DNA of 64,000 bases from JADLHS01 sp039806955 (GCA_039806955.1 JBDHQI010000008.1:62001-126000), one strand, 5' to 3'. Numbered from the stretch's first letter, positions 41,501 through 51,446 are shown. Notes: generated by a model from the sequence alone, not told the origin. Program-made: numbers and translations.

Positions 41501-42224
41501 GCACGCGCAGCAACGACGTACCCACCGTGACCCGTTCGTAATAGGCGACTTGATGGGTCGCGCCGTTCGCCAGGAGCACGCGGGTGGCTTGTTCGTAACT
41601 GCGGTCGGAGTTTTGGCCCAGCAAGGTGTGCGTGGTGAAGGCCGAGCCGCCACCGTTGATGAACAGGCGCACAATGTTCTCGGTCGCGCCGTTCCAGGTC
41701 GAACTTAACAGCAAATCCTCCAGGGCACTCGTGCCGGTGATTTGTCCGGCGGCGAGCGAAAACGGACCGATCATGCCCGGCGGAATCCAATCACTCAATT
41801 GCGGCATCGCACCGGAGCCATTGATCCCGACCAGTTTCACACGGCCTGACTCCGGCGCGGTGAGCGCCAGCGTGTCACGCGTCGTCACAAGCAAGCGCCC
41901 GGCCGTCACGCCCGTGATGTTGTAAATGCCCGCGGCCAGACCGGGCGTCCATTCCAGCGCGCCGGAGTTGTCGAGTTGGAAGCCCACGCGCACCGTGCCC
42001 GTCCCGCGATCAATGAGAACCACATCCGCACGCCCATCGCCATCGAGGTCCGCGTAACCGGTGGCTTCCACCGGCCCGACGTGAAATTGCGTTGGCGGAA
42101 GCGGTGACTGGGCCAGCGCCACGATCCGTGGGAAGAGCCAGCAGAGCAGCAACAGCTCGAGAAGCGCGAAACGCGCGAACCGTCCAACGGACCGGCGACA
42201 GGACCGTCGCCCGCCTCGGGGCAT
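38562..42224 (-). CDS. Giant exported protein III of the island (1220 residues)
   Basis: A ~1220-residue exported protein. The ATG at 42224 starts the signal peptide (FARFALLELLLLCWLFPRIVALAQ); ATGs at 42275 and 42368 are also possible, and 42368 overlaps the upstream stop as TGATG, so coupling is likely whichever start is used. Residues ~45-100 hold an FG-GAP/VCBS-like DLDGDGRADVVLIDRGTG repeat. Near ~520 a chitobiase-type CHB_HEX_C domain is seen (VTLIAPAGFSIVFRTQ, IWLHRDTRLQAYATAGG). The late DSDGNLLDDDWERLFFG is a thrombospondin-3-like calcium segment, and the end is an FWRLSLSLK tail. Function is unknown; it is the last gene of the giant operon. Confidence 0.7.
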   Translation of the reverse strand: MPRGGRRSCRRSVGRFARFALLELLLLCWLFPRIVALAQSPLPPTQFHVGPVEATGYADLDGDGRADVVLIDRGTGTVRVGFQLDNSGALEWTPGLAAGIYNITGVTAGRLLVTTRDTLALTAPESGRVKLVGINGSGAMPQLSDWIPPGMIGPFSLAAGQITGTSALEDLLLSSTWNGATENIVRLFINGGGSAFTTHTLLGQNSDRSYEQATRVLLANGATHQVAYYERVTVGTSLLRVRALNEAGSPLRLTVPSLPVDGQFVLSPFAGPLAQLVTYVPGAGTYQVHPLTFDGVNYAAGAPVSQPAGFAIGRIAVVAADNTARLLVIAAEGSQAVLRHTPDGTNSATFTPPAGEVFTSVVALPNGANGFQLLSGPGVTERSRTARSYKFNSGTGNYDLVNTTTLAPVSEVSGAGHVLVYSGEPFVAPNARVLSRQRAHDWSSSPWLGPPVSATGETFSDELSGLAQPAAVSLGVAPGGATHVLASQFEPQLSVFPLDAASGAASGAVKPTPLPGTFNEGVAVTLIAPAGFSIVFRTQAGAAWQAYTQPIWLHRDTRLQAYATAGGARTAVLDVWYRFNSPAGQLSTLDDGIPDYVKLGLGFNPAELPDRAANNNPSNTLNYLQILLESTGVPLRHTSGTALELHVRPWSHDGLTTASVPTLVAGHALPDGQPNPGNHITVYDVSGQALDSNLAEHWGYFGANQTAAWLRSIGRAGRSRVTVAASSPSFALDFVPPYSAGSLFQGRELAGLVVLPASSAVTFVHPYGGGSDATEAAAWKAAAIQFYQTNPPPSVGATIDPLETTLTLVFEQWITRRFVMRGVLPASYLPTPGNANPNRLTLTAYRSSEPATPIPTNGVATGRVLPTPEQLEELERYRSPSDTGHLLGEVIKTMRMALRESSDNKLVALRAVTLDVYRISARWGGVFPGAFPGPLEALREFLATGVMPSAYRNDWVGGLPPEIGATLTPLTVEDYTAALQGLDSLLNMPSSRPVVTRDLRVRADSVGLNCTILDRFAFGNTVALVDANGRPYRFPNAFHVVPGLALQVLGFADVPASACATETLEVVRIGNEAQTRVTSVPLPSATDSDGNLLDDDWERLFFGAPGNDPFADLGGGYTLLQSYLDGSDPWSPGNYPPAQLGLPAVEIAAVNETTVQLTWHFPPAYAQFINFKLQTVPALGGAWSEQFAVVENLGGGYFRIVATRDPGADAAFWRLSLSLK

Positions 42225-42367
42225 GGGAAGGTGCTCCCTGCACCGCAGGGCAAATTGTCCAACCTGACGGTTCATGGGATTTTCAAACCCTGTGTTTCCC
42301 GTCCCGACGGCCCTGCCGCGCCGCCGGTCTGGCTTTCGAATCTGGAGGATAGATTGCCTGGCATTCA

Positions 42368-45300
42368 TCACAGTTCGACGTCGTTGGTCACGAGCACTTC
42401 TTCGATCTCGCCCGTGACGGGGTGCAGCAGCATGAGGTAATAGCGATACTTTGCCCGCCCCACGATGGGTTGGGTGTCCAACACGTACAGATAGCCGGGA
42501 TCGGCTGGCGTGGCGCTCGCGCCGTTGGGTTGTTTCACATGGACAAACGGATCGTAAATCGTGTAACCACCGGAACTCGTCGCCCACGCGATGGCTTCCA
42601 TGCGCGGTGACACCTGCGAAATATCGCCGGGCACCTGGGGCCAGAGCGCACTGGGTACTTGTGTCCGATACAGCACAAACGGCGTCAACCGGCGCGGCTC
42701 CCCGCTGCCGAGCCGCACATATACCTTCTGCAAGGGGTCGGTGACATCGGTGGTGGTCAGCAGGAAACGCGAGTTCTCCACGTCATGCGTGATGCGGCCC
42801 ACCAGTTCGCCGATGCGCACCATGCCGCCGCCCCAAATCGGATTCGACTCAGCGACAATGTTTGGATGAAAGCTGGCGGCCGGCATCGTGGGCGGCAGTT
42901 TGCGCGAAGGCCAGGGCACGTCCGGCCCGACGTATTCCTGCGGGGGCGACCAGGTAAAGCGTTGCTTGTTGCTGCGCGGCGTTTGCCCGCCGGTCACCGT
43001 GGTGCCGCGCACATAGATGTCCAGTTCAGCATCCACCGCCAGCGGAACTTCCACTTGGAACGAAGAACCGTTGCCAAAGCCATCCCGCAAATCCGGCGTG
43101 ACATAGCGCCGGTAGGATTTCAGTCCGATCATGATGTTGTCCTGATAAGTCAAACCCGGCACGGTGCCGTCAGGAATGGGGGGCAGCCCGCTAATGAGCA
43201 CTTGGAAGCTGCGCAAGCCCCACCGCGGCGCGAACCATTGAATGCGCGCGACGGGATTGGTTTCACCGCCAAGCGGTCGCACCGGCGCGAGGACCGGCGC
43301 GGGGGGGGCAAATTTGAAATTCAATCCCAAACATCCCAGTGGTGTGAGTGGACCGGGATTGCCGTGCCGGTCAAACGCCTGCACAAAGAAACATGCCTCG
43401 CCTGCATAGAGCGGCATGGAGGTCCAGAGATTCACAATCGGTGTGTTGGTGTCGAACGTGCCGGAATCCTCGCGCAGCAACGTGAGCGGACCGTCATCCA
43501 CGCGGAAATAGAGTTTGTATTGCGTCATGTCCGGCAGCGGCAGGAACGAGACTTCCAGGCCATTGTCCGTTTGGCCTTCCACCTCCGGCGGCACGGGCAC
43601 ATGCGCTTCGCACGGACGCCGACCCGATGCCAAATCCACCAGCCCGGTTTCGTAATGGACGCTGACGTCAACCGTCACCACCGCGCCGACGTTGGTGCCG
43701 GGAGCGGGCAGATTTACCGTGTATTGCGGCGTTTCAAATCCACTGCCCGCCAGCGTGCCGACGCGCGCCCGCAACCAGACCGAAAAACCCTCCGCCTGGG
43801 GCACGTACGTCAGGCGCAGCGGCAGGAACATCTCCCCCGGTTCAAATTCAAACCGCCCCACCTGCACACTCGACGTGCCCAGACCCCAGTCCAATTCCAC
43901 CCAACCCAGATTCGGGTCCTGGTTTGTCCGCACGAACACCACGTCCACCGTGATATAGGTCGGAATCACGGGACCGGTCGAGGGGTATTGTCCCTCCACG
44001 AGCCGCCGGCCAAACTCCGCGACCGGTTCAGCACACTGAATGACCAGCCCGCCTTCCGGCGAACCCGGCCCGGTGCGATCTCGCAGCACTCCTGCCACGG
44101 GCGGACTGTGCCCAGAAATGTTCCCGCCAAAGGGTGGCGTGGCGCAGGCGACGGCATTCGTCGTGTCGTCCACCGCGCGCACGGTGTACCAATACGTCTT
44201 CGCGCAATCCGCCGGCGCACTGGGTGAACCCGGGCCATTGTCGAGGAATGAAAACTCCGTTGCATTTCCCGTGTGGGGCACGGTGCCGACGAGATTGGCG
44301 AGCGGGTTGCCGCCGAGCGCAGTGAGTTGCGCGGTGCTTTCCCAGCGATACACGGCGTAAAGCGTCGTGGCCTTGTCTTCCTCCGGCGGATTCGCCGCCC
44401 ACCGCACCCGCAAATGCTGCTGGGGCGTGCCGGGATTCTGATAATCATTGTCCACCCGCAACACCTTCGGTACGCGCGGCGGCAACCGGCTGCAAAATGT
44501 GCCCAACACCCCGGGCGATACCGCCCCGTCGCGACCCAGCAAGTCGCACGCGGTGACGAAGTAATAATACTGGTCGCCGTTCTTTGGCGGAGGCGCGGTG
44601 GGATGGCCGGGAAACCGGCTGCCATGATCCGCCACAAACTGCACGGTGTGATCACTTGTCGCCGCTTCCACGGCATCCAACGTGCGACCCGGCAGCACGG
44701 GTGCTTGATTCACGCGTCCGACCGGCCCCTGCGGATTGAGCGCCTGACTGACGAGCGTCGCCGCCGCCGGCGGGGTGTTGTGCCAGTTGTTGGCCTCGGC
44801 GTGATTTCGGCTCACGCGCCAGACATTGAAACCGTGCTGCGCGAGGGAAAGTCGCCGCAATGCGGATGGACTGTCCCACCGCAGCGGAATGGCGAGATCC
44901 GTCGTGGCAGGCCGGTTCGGATCTGGCGGGGCGATTTGCACCGTGCTGGGCGCGGGCAACGTCAGCGGCGCGGCGGCGTTCACCGTCACGCGGCCCAGTA
45001 CCGCTTCATCCGGCGCGGTCGGCGAGGGGCGATACCGAATCTCAAACGTGACCGGACCACTCGGGGGAATCGGCACCGCGTGCCCGGTCCCGAGGGCCAT
45101 GGCCAGCGACGGAAACGTGCGCGCGGCGAGTTGCAGTGCGCCGAGTAATTCCGGTTTGTCCGCCACGCCTTGAATCACTGCCGACGCAATTTCGGCATCG
45201 GACAAACTGGTGTGTGGCACGAGTTCCTCGAACAACTCGGTCAACGCTGTGCGCAGGGCGGCGGAATTTTCCCCGAGCGCACTTCGGGCGCGATCCTGCA

Positions 45301-45772
45301 AACTGCCAATGGCCGCGGCCGACGTCTGCACGCGCACGACGGCTTCAAGGCGATAATTACCGGGTGCATCCGGCAGGCCGTCCTTGCGCCAGACGGACCA
45401 ATTGCGCGGGGCGAACAAATCCAACGCCGTCGAGCGCCAGTGGAGATATGCCCAATGCTGGCCGTTGGCTTGCGTGGTGAGGCCGACGGTATAAACCATT
45501 GGCTCTGTGCCCTGCGCGAGCGCGGGGGTTGCCCGGAACAGGATTCCAGCCACCAACATCAAAGCAAAAACAAGTGTTTGCCCTCCGGATTGGCAGCAAC
45601 CGACGCAAGTCGGCTCCAACCTCTTCGGGGATTCAGATGGAGCGGACCCATGTCCACTGCCACAGGGGACATGCTGAGGGCGGGCGATGAACCCACTTTT
45701 CGGTTTCATCGTGACTGCCCCGGAAACTCGCGCCGCCGGCGCTGCATTCAAATGGTTCATCCCCAGTTTCAT
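42368..45772 (-). CDS. Giant exported protein II of the island (1134 residues)
   Basis: A 1134-residue protein whose ATG at 45772 overlaps the upstream stop (ATGA). A hydrophobic export signal lies unusually deep, at residues ~66-87 (LVFALMLVAGILFRATPALAQ), so an internal ATG such as codon 22 may be the real start. The body reads as a chain of fibronectin-III-like modules: WDSPSALRRLSLAQHGFNVWRV, YYYFVTACDLLGRDG, LRVRWAANPPEEDKATTLYAVYRW and TYWYTVRAVDDTTNA. Such modules make extended rods or bind partners. Its stop overlaps the start region of gene III. No catalytic motif is visible. Confidence 0.7.
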   Translation of the reverse strand: MKLGMNHLNAAPAARVSGAVTMKPKSGFIARPQHVPCGSGHGSAPSESPKRLEPTCVGCCQSGGQTLVFALMLVAGILFRATPALAQGTEPMVYTVGLTTQANGQHWAYLHWRSTALDLFAPRNWSVWRKDGLPDAPGNYRLEAVVRVQTSAAAIGSLQDRARSALGENSAALRTALTELFEELVPHTSLSDAEIASAVIQGVADKPELLGALQLAARTFPSLAMALGTGHAVPIPPSGPVTFEIRYRPSPTAPDEAVLGRVTVNAAAPLTLPAPSTVQIAPPDPNRPATTDLAIPLRWDSPSALRRLSLAQHGFNVWRVSRNHAEANNWHNTPPAAATLVSQALNPQGPVGRVNQAPVLPGRTLDAVEAATSDHTVQFVADHGSRFPGHPTAPPPKNGDQYYYFVTACDLLGRDGAVSPGVLGTFCSRLPPRVPKVLRVDNDYQNPGTPQQHLRVRWAANPPEEDKATTLYAVYRWESTAQLTALGGNPLANLVGTVPHTGNATEFSFLDNGPGSPSAPADCAKTYWYTVRAVDDTTNAVACATPPFGGNISGHSPPVAGVLRDRTGPGSPEGGLVIQCAEPVAEFGRRLVEGQYPSTGPVIPTYITVDVVFVRTNQDPNLGWVELDWGLGTSSVQVGRFEFEPGEMFLPLRLTYVPQAEGFSVWLRARVGTLAGSGFETPQYTVNLPAPGTNVGAVVTVDVSVHYETGLVDLASGRRPCEAHVPVPPEVEGQTDNGLEVSFLPLPDMTQYKLYFRVDDGPLTLLREDSGTFDTNTPIVNLWTSMPLYAGEACFFVQAFDRHGNPGPLTPLGCLGLNFKFAPPAPVLAPVRPLGGETNPVARIQWFAPRWGLRSFQVLISGLPPIPDGTVPGLTYQDNIMIGLKSYRRYVTPDLRDGFGNGSSFQVEVPLAVDAELDIYVRGTTVTGGQTPRSNKQRFTWSPPQEYVGPDVPWPSRKLPPTMPAASFHPNIVAESNPIWGGGMVRIGELVGRITHDVENSRFLLTTTDVTDPLQKVYVRLGSGEPRRLTPFVLYRTQVPSALWPQVPGDISQVSPRMEAIAWATSSGGYTIYDPFVHVKQPNGASATPADPGYLYVLDTQPIVGRAKYRYYLMLLHPVTGEIEEVLVTNDVEL

Positions 45773-48700
45773 TTCACACTCGGTTTGCCGCCATTGGATT
45801 TGCCGCCGCCAGTTTCAGCGGAGATTTTCACCGTGCGCGACGCTTCCACGCACAGCGGACAGACCCCGATTTCCACATACACCCGGCCCTGGCCGGTGAG
45901 TTTGAACTTCGAACCTTGTTTCAGCCCGGCCATGTTGAGCTCGCCGCCCAGACTCAACATGCACAACGCATCACCGGACACCAACAACTTGCCGCGCGCG
46001 CCATAGGTCGGCCCTTCGACAAAGTAGAAAATCCCCAGGCCCATGCCGGCGTTGACGCGAAAGAAACACGTCGCCGGAATACCGAGCATCGCCTCGGACA
46101 CGGGAATGTGCGCCTCCCCATAAACATACGCGCCGGTGAACGTCGGATTCGGCTGACCCAGCGCGCCCGCCGCGAACAGGTCCCACATCATGATCGGCGC
46201 GAGCGAACAGGTGCGCCCAAAGAAGATGCCGCCCTTGGCCTTGTAACTGTTGAACCGCAATCCCAACGCGGCGGACAAATAATTCTCCTCGGCCCCAAAC
46301 GCCACCGCCACGGCAAGATCCGTAATCGAGAACGCCTCAAAAGAAACCTCGCCCGCCGTCTTCTGCACCGAACCAGCGAAACCGATGGGCTGCAATTTCC
46401 CCTGCGGCGTGATGGCGAACGAAAACTTGGTGTTGATGTCCGCCCGTAAATCCGGACTCAGAAAATCGAACGGCACATTGACCGCGCCCAGGATGACTTC
46501 CGCCGCATCCATCCCCGCCACGCCGCACGGGGAATCGTCCGCGCCGGACTGGTATTGATTGATCTCCATGAACGCGTTGAACGTGGTCTTTTCGGGAACA
46601 GACCATTGGAACTTCGCGTCCACCCGCACCTGCCGCAGGGCGTCGCCGTTGAAAATGGCGTAACCATCAATGCCCGCGCTCGCCATCGCCGGACCAAACA
46701 ATCCCAGCACATTGCTAAAACCCAGGTCCAGATCCGTGAAGGCCGAGGTCAGCGCGCCCTTCACAATCTCGTTCACCTGGCCAAACGTTGAATCCAGCGC
46801 GCTGCGCAACGCGCCGTTCAAATCAAAGACGCGCTGCTTGATGGTGCTCTGCACGTTGGCGACGTAGGCCGTGGCGTAAAACTTGTCCGTCACACTGCGT
46901 CGCAGTTTTTGTTTCACGACCGTCGTGCTGGCGAGGTTAAACCGGTTGTTGGCGTTGAACGTGCCGAGGTAACTGCGAATGTTGCTGCGGATTTGCTCGT
47001 TGAGCGCGGCAAACTCACTGCTCAACGCGGCGGCCAGCAGGCTGTTGAGTTCCGTCCCGAATTGACCATTCAACGAGGTGCGCACCTGGAACAGCGCCGT
47101 GCGCAGCTCCACACAGGCATTGCGCAGCTCCGCCAACGTCGGCGCGGCGGATTCGAGATGTGGCACGAACAACGCGTCGAGTTCCGCCGCCGCGAGATTC
47201 CCCACCACCGCGGCCAGGTTGCCGCTGACTTCGGCGGCAAGTTCCTCGACGAGGACGCGCACCAAGGTTCGCATGAGCGCCGGGTCCACCGCGCCATTGA
47301 CGCCGGGTCGCAGCAACCCCTGCGGCCCGGTGAAGGTGTCGAGCGCGGCGATGGTTTGATCCAACGCACTGCCCAGTTCGGCGATTTGCGATCCCGGCCC
47401 GCCCCCGAGTTTGCTCCAAATTTGCTGCTCCACCAGCGGGAATGCTCCCGCAAAGTAGTTGGACAACGACGGCGCAGTGCCGCCGACCCAACCCGTGCCG
47501 GTCCATTGCGTCAACAGATGCGCGTGAATCTGATTCGCCAGCGAATCCAAGCTGCTGCCAAGAAATCGTTCGAAGTGTTCCTCCATGCGATCCGCCAGCA
47601 AGCCGTTCATGCGCTCCAAGCCGGTGTTTAAGGAGCCGACCACCGCGCTGCCAAGCGCGTTGCTGATGACCGTGGCCATGCCGGTCGCCTCGCCCACCGT
47701 ATCCAAAACGAAGTTCGCAAGGTTCACCTGTGGCAAACCGACCTGGGCGCCGAACCGGACTTCTGCGCGTTCGGCACTGAGATAGGCGATGCGTTGTTCC
47801 ATGTTGAGCACCACGAAATCGTCCTTGATCGGCGTCACCGAACGGAACGAACGGGTCGGGAAATCCCAGCGCACCGGGAAATTGAAATCAATCGCGCCGC
47901 CGAGCCATTCCTGTTTGGCGCGCGTGAAGTAAGTCGCGTTGGTGCGGTAGTTCAACAGATTCGCCGCCGTGCTGCCCGGGAAGCCGCGATTGTCGGGATC
48001 GTGATAACCGTTTTGGAAGAAGCTCTTGCTGCTCCACGTGCCGTTGGCCAGGAAGATTTCCGCATTGCCCCAAACACCAGGATTGTCCGGATTCGCGGGC
48101 GGGCGATGCGACGCCGTTTGCAGATGCGCCGGCAACGCCTCGAAGAACGACACTTTCACGAGGCCGGGCAGATTGATGAACCCTTTTTCCAACGCGCCCG
48201 GGCCGGGATTGGGATGCACGTAATTGGGCGCGTTGCCCAATGTGTTGAAGAACGCCCCAACCGTCGGCGTGACATAATACGTTTCATAACCACTCGCTCC
48301 CGGAGCCGCGCGGCGCGGTCCGCGAACTTTCACTTGGGACGGCGCGAGCAATCGCGAGTCAAGATTCGTCGGCCCGCCGTTGCGCGGAATGAAGTTGCCA
48401 TGCGGAAACACGCCCAGTTTGCCCTGAAACGAATCGCTGACGTGCGCCATGCAGGCATCCACGCCAAGCGCGAGAAAGCCGTTGCCCGGATTGCAGAGTT
48501 GCGCCGGGTCGCGGGTGAATTCAATCGCCGAAACATCCAGCGGCGCCTCCCAGTATTTCGCCACGATGGACTGCGGTCCGTTTTGCACGTCGGCTTTATC
48601 GAGCGCGCCGTTGCACAGGAACATCAGCCTCTCGAACGCAATGGTGGCATCGGTGGGATACGGGAGATACAGACTGCCCTCCGTGCGGGAATCCACGTTT

Positions 48701-51249
48701 TCGTTCGAAAGGAACGCGAGACCGAAATTGAGGAAGGTGAACTGATAGCCGTTGATGAGCACAAGCTGCGGGGCGGTTTGCACCTTGTCGTGAATGCCCG
48801 AAATGCCGCTCCGGCGGACGTAATACTTCGAGCGGCCTTTCAAATCATACGGGCCGTATTGTCCGCCGCCGAGCGTGCTTTGGCCCAGCAACCCGGAGGC
48901 GGTGATGGAATTGCTCGGGCCGGCACGGAAGTTCATGCCCGCGTAATCGGCGTGTCCCAACCAATACGAGCCGAAGTTCCCCGGCCGCTCGGTTACGTCG
49001 CCGGTGGCGGGATTCGCGCCCGACAGCAGAATGACTCCGGGCCGCCGGTCCTGCGGGAATTCGCCCAACACATTGTTGTATTGCCCGTGCAGAAAGTGTC
49101 CCGGCCAATGCACACTGCCGCGCGCGAAGGCATCCGTTTGATGCGCGTAACTTCCGAGCGACGGAATCCAGCCCCAGCGCAACGCGAAATCCGGGGTGAT
49201 GTCGCCCACACCCACCAAGCCACCATCGGTGGTGAAGCGCAGTTGCAGATTGTCCGGGTAGAGGAACGCATTGGTTGGCGAAGTCGTGCCGCATCCCGGT
49301 TCAACGCAATCCGCCGAGACCGGCACCGTGACGAATCCCGGCGCCGCGGCAAGATTCAAGTGACTGTCTTCCGTTTGCACCCGGTCGTTGACCACGCGCA
49401 TCAACCCGTTGCCGGAAAGAAATGCCGCGCGTTCGGGAAAATGCGCGACGTGAACCCAGCCCCCATTGCCGCCGAATTCAAACTCCCCCGACAATTCCGC
49501 ACCGGCCTTGTAACCCGCCGTCACCACGAAATCCGTCCCCACCCCCGACACCGTGCGCCAATATGCATCGTTGGAGGGCTTGGTTTTGTAAGCGGCGGCC
49601 ACGGGCGCATTGGAGAGCGCGGTGTATTGATGCTGTTGCACATGGAAGACGCTCGCAGGACTGAACGTCGGCATCTCGAATCGTCCCAGCAACCGCCGCC
49701 ACGTGAGGCTGCTCACCCGCACCGTGGCGGGTTTGGTTTCCTCAGCCACCCAAAGCTGGTTGCCGCCCGGGGGCGTAACCGTGAGGTCCGCCGTCGGCAA
49801 CAATTGCGAGTCCAGTTGATGCGGGCCGTTGAAGATCATCGTACCCTCCAGCCGCCGCGCGTTGTTCGTGGTGGCCCAACCGAAGCCGGCGGGCAAAATC
49901 ACTTCCAACTGTCCCGCCTTCGCCCCGGCGGCATCCAGCGTGAGTTGATTGCGAAAGAATCGCACCCCGTTCATTTCCGCGAGATCAATGCCCGGCGGCA
50001 CCAGCCCGATACTCGAAGGCGAACGACAATACGCCGAGCCATCCGATCGCAGGCCGATGCTGATGGAACCCGGGCCGGCGGTGTAACCGGGAAAACCATC
50101 CAGCGTCGCGCCGTTGAGCGCGAGGCCCAGCGTGGTGTGAAGGTCCGGACTGACCACTGTTGCGCCGGTGATGGGATTGTTGGTGATCGAGCGAATGGTC
50201 GTCAGCATCGAACCGAATTCAAGTTGGCCATTGAAGTGCAGGAAGCGCAGAAAGCCAGTCGTTCCGGTGGGACCGGCCACATACGTGAACGTGGGTGGAT
50301 CTTCGATATGTTCGAGGCGCACGCGGAGGCGATGCGTTTTGCCGACGGAATCCAATTGCACCCCGGGCGCGGGACGGTAGGCAATCTGCCGCGTGAACCC
50401 CACCGTGGCCGGTCGCTGCAGCAACCCGCCACTCCCGGTAAGATATGTCGGCACGGCCGGCGACGGATCGGCGTTAAAGACGCCGCTGGCCAGCGGAATG
50501 GGCGTCTCCGGCGCGCCGTTTGCGTGGAGTTCAATCACGTATCGCACCAGTACCGTGTTGGTGGCCAGCGACACCGTGGGTTGATCGTAGCGATGCAGGG
50601 TGAAAGTAACGTCGGCAAGCAGGTTGGTTTGCGCGAGATCCGTGTTCGCGAGCCAGCGTTGCGTCAGGGAGGTCGCGGTGAACATGGGCACGACGTTCAG
50701 CGCCGTATCCGAACCCCACGGCCCGCGAAAATGAATGAACGTGCGATTGACGGATTGGTTGGTGCCGAGGAGCGCGCCGCCGCTGGTTTGGTAAACTTCC
50801 GCCTCGACGCGATAGTTCACATAAGGATCAAGTTTGGCAGTGGGAATGAGATTCGTGTTGAAATTCAGGGTGTTCGTGCCAGGCGAGAGAAAGAGCGCCG
50901 ATTGCGGTGAGGTCGTAATCGTGGTGGCCCCGCCCTGCAAGGGATGCAATTCCCCGGTGGCCTGGTTGCGCAACCGAAATCGCACGGCCATGGCCGCGCT
51001 GCTCTCCTGCCCCGCGCCAGTTTTCCCCACGATCACCGGCATCCGCACTGGCAGCAGATGGCGGAAATAGTTCGTTTGTCCCCGGGAGGCATCCGAGTCA
51101 ATGACGTAACCGGGCGCGGCGTAGTTTGTAATGATCGGCACGCCCATCGAGTACGTGATGGCCGCGCGGGCTGAAATCGCGCCCAAGAGCATTGGCGCCA
51201 GCAACAGGCTGGGCAGGGCAATTCCTGTAAAACCTCGCTTACGACGCAT
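45769..51249 (-). CDS. Giant exported protein I of the island (1826 residues)
   Basis: The largest protein in the window, 1826 residues from the ATG at 51249, with a signal peptide (GIALPSLLLAPMLLGAISARA). An ATG at 51273 is also in frame. Residues ~40-1150 are beta-rich with no recognised family. Residues ~1160-1510 are long amphipathic helices with many Leu/Ala heptads (MEEHFERFLGSSLDSLANQ, LAAEVSGNLAAVVGNLAAAEL). Residues ~1530-1826 are again beta-rich with a CPLC motif near the end. This beta-helical-beta layout and the exact coupling to genes II and III suggest subunits of one extracellular or outer-membrane structure. I do not recognise the family. Confidence 0.7.
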   Translation of the reverse strand: MRRKRGFTGIALPSLLLAPMLLGAISARAAITYSMGVPIITNYAAPGYVIDSDASRGQTNYFRHLLPVRMPVIVGKTGAGQESSAAMAVRFRLRNQATGELHPLQGGATTITTSPQSALFLSPGTNTLNFNTNLIPTAKLDPYVNYRVEAEVYQTSGGALLGTNQSVNRTFIHFRGPWGSDTALNVVPMFTATSLTQRWLANTDLAQTNLLADVTFTLHRYDQPTVSLATNTVLVRYVIELHANGAPETPIPLASGVFNADPSPAVPTYLTGSGGLLQRPATVGFTRQIAYRPAPGVQLDSVGKTHRLRVRLEHIEDPPTFTYVAGPTGTTGFLRFLHFNGQLEFGSMLTTIRSITNNPITGATVVSPDLHTTLGLALNGATLDGFPGYTAGPGSISIGLRSDGSAYCRSPSSIGLVPPGIDLAEMNGVRFFRNQLTLDAAGAKAGQLEVILPAGFGWATTNNARRLEGTMIFNGPHQLDSQLLPTADLTVTPPGGNQLWVAEETKPATVRVSSLTWRRLLGRFEMPTFSPASVFHVQQHQYTALSNAPVAAAYKTKPSNDAYWRTVSGVGTDFVVTAGYKAGAELSGEFEFGGNGGWVHVAHFPERAAFLSGNGLMRVVNDRVQTEDSHLNLAAAPGFVTVPVSADCVEPGCGTTSPTNAFLYPDNLQLRFTTDGGLVGVGDITPDFALRWGWIPSLGSYAHQTDAFARGSVHWPGHFLHGQYNNVLGEFPQDRRPGVILLSGANPATGDVTERPGNFGSYWLGHADYAGMNFRAGPSNSITASGLLGQSTLGGGQYGPYDLKGRSKYYVRRSGISGIHDKVQTAPQLVLINGYQFTFLNFGLAFLSNENVDSRTEGSLYLPYPTDATIAFERLMFLCNGALDKADVQNGPQSIVAKYWEAPLDVSAIEFTRDPAQLCNPGNGFLALGVDACMAHVSDSFQGKLGVFPHGNFIPRNGGPTNLDSRLLAPSQVKVRGPRRAAPGASGYETYYVTPTVGAFFNTLGNAPNYVHPNPGPGALEKGFINLPGLVKVSFFEALPAHLQTASHRPPANPDNPGVWGNAEIFLANGTWSSKSFFQNGYHDPDNRGFPGSTAANLLNYRTNATYFTRAKQEWLGGAIDFNFPVRWDFPTRSFRSVTPIKDDFVVLNMEQRIAYLSAERAEVRFGAQVGLPQVNLANFVLDTVGEATGMATVISNALGSAVVGSLNTGLERMNGLLADRMEEHFERFLGSSLDSLANQIHAHLLTQWTGTGWVGGTAPSLSNYFAGAFPLVEQQIWSKLGGGPGSQIAELGSALDQTIAALDTFTGPQGLLRPGVNGAVDPALMRTLVRVLVEELAAEVSGNLAAVVGNLAAAELDALFVPHLESAAPTLAELRNACVELRTALFQVRTSLNGQFGTELNSLLAAALSSEFAALNEQIRSNIRSYLGTFNANNRFNLASTTVVKQKLRRSVTDKFYATAYVANVQSTIKQRVFDLNGALRSALDSTFGQVNEIVKGALTSAFTDLDLGFSNVLGLFGPAMASAGIDGYAIFNGDALRQVRVDAKFQWSVPEKTTFNAFMEINQYQSGADDSPCGVAGMDAAEVILGAVNVPFDFLSPDLRADINTKFSFAITPQGKLQPIGFAGSVQKTAGEVSFEAFSITDLAVAVAFGAEENYLSAALGLRFNSYKAKGGIFFGRTCSLAPIMMWDLFAAGALGQPNPTFTGAYVYGEAHIPVSEAMLGIPATCFFRVNAGMGLGIFYFVEGPTYGARGKLLVSGDALCMLSLGGELNMAGLKQGSKFKLTGQGRVYVEIGVCPLCVEASRTVKISAETGGGKSNGGKPSVK

Positions 51250-51392
51250 AATCACGCGGCGGATGCAGCACAAAAATCCTGCTCATGTTTTGTAAATACG
51301 GAACTTGTTGCCAGCGGTTGCAGAAAATGTAAGGCGAACCGTCCAGTCGTCTGATTCCATTTGCAGTGCGGGGACTTTGCGTGCAATGGGGC

Positions 51393-51419
51393 AAAAACCC
51401 GGGATTGGATACTCCCGGG
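51393..51419 (-). terminator. Rho-independent terminator after the kinase gene
   Basis: On the minus strand a 7-bp perfect stem (CCCGGGA / TCCCGGG) with an 8-base loop is followed by five Ts. It lies 28 bases after the kinase stop codon and upstream of giant gene I, so the sigma-kinase pair and the giant operon appear to be separate transcription units. Confidence 0.75.
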
Positions 51420-51446
51420 CATCGGCTGGCTGAAAAACCTCCCTGC

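Noticed and set aside
47794..50910. Plus-strand open frame of 1038 codons opposite giant gene I
   Set aside because: It lies fully antisense to a gene with a signal peptide and coherent domain pattern. Its product is Arg/His-rich and low in hydrophobic periodicity, as expected for the mirror frame of a GC-rich gene.
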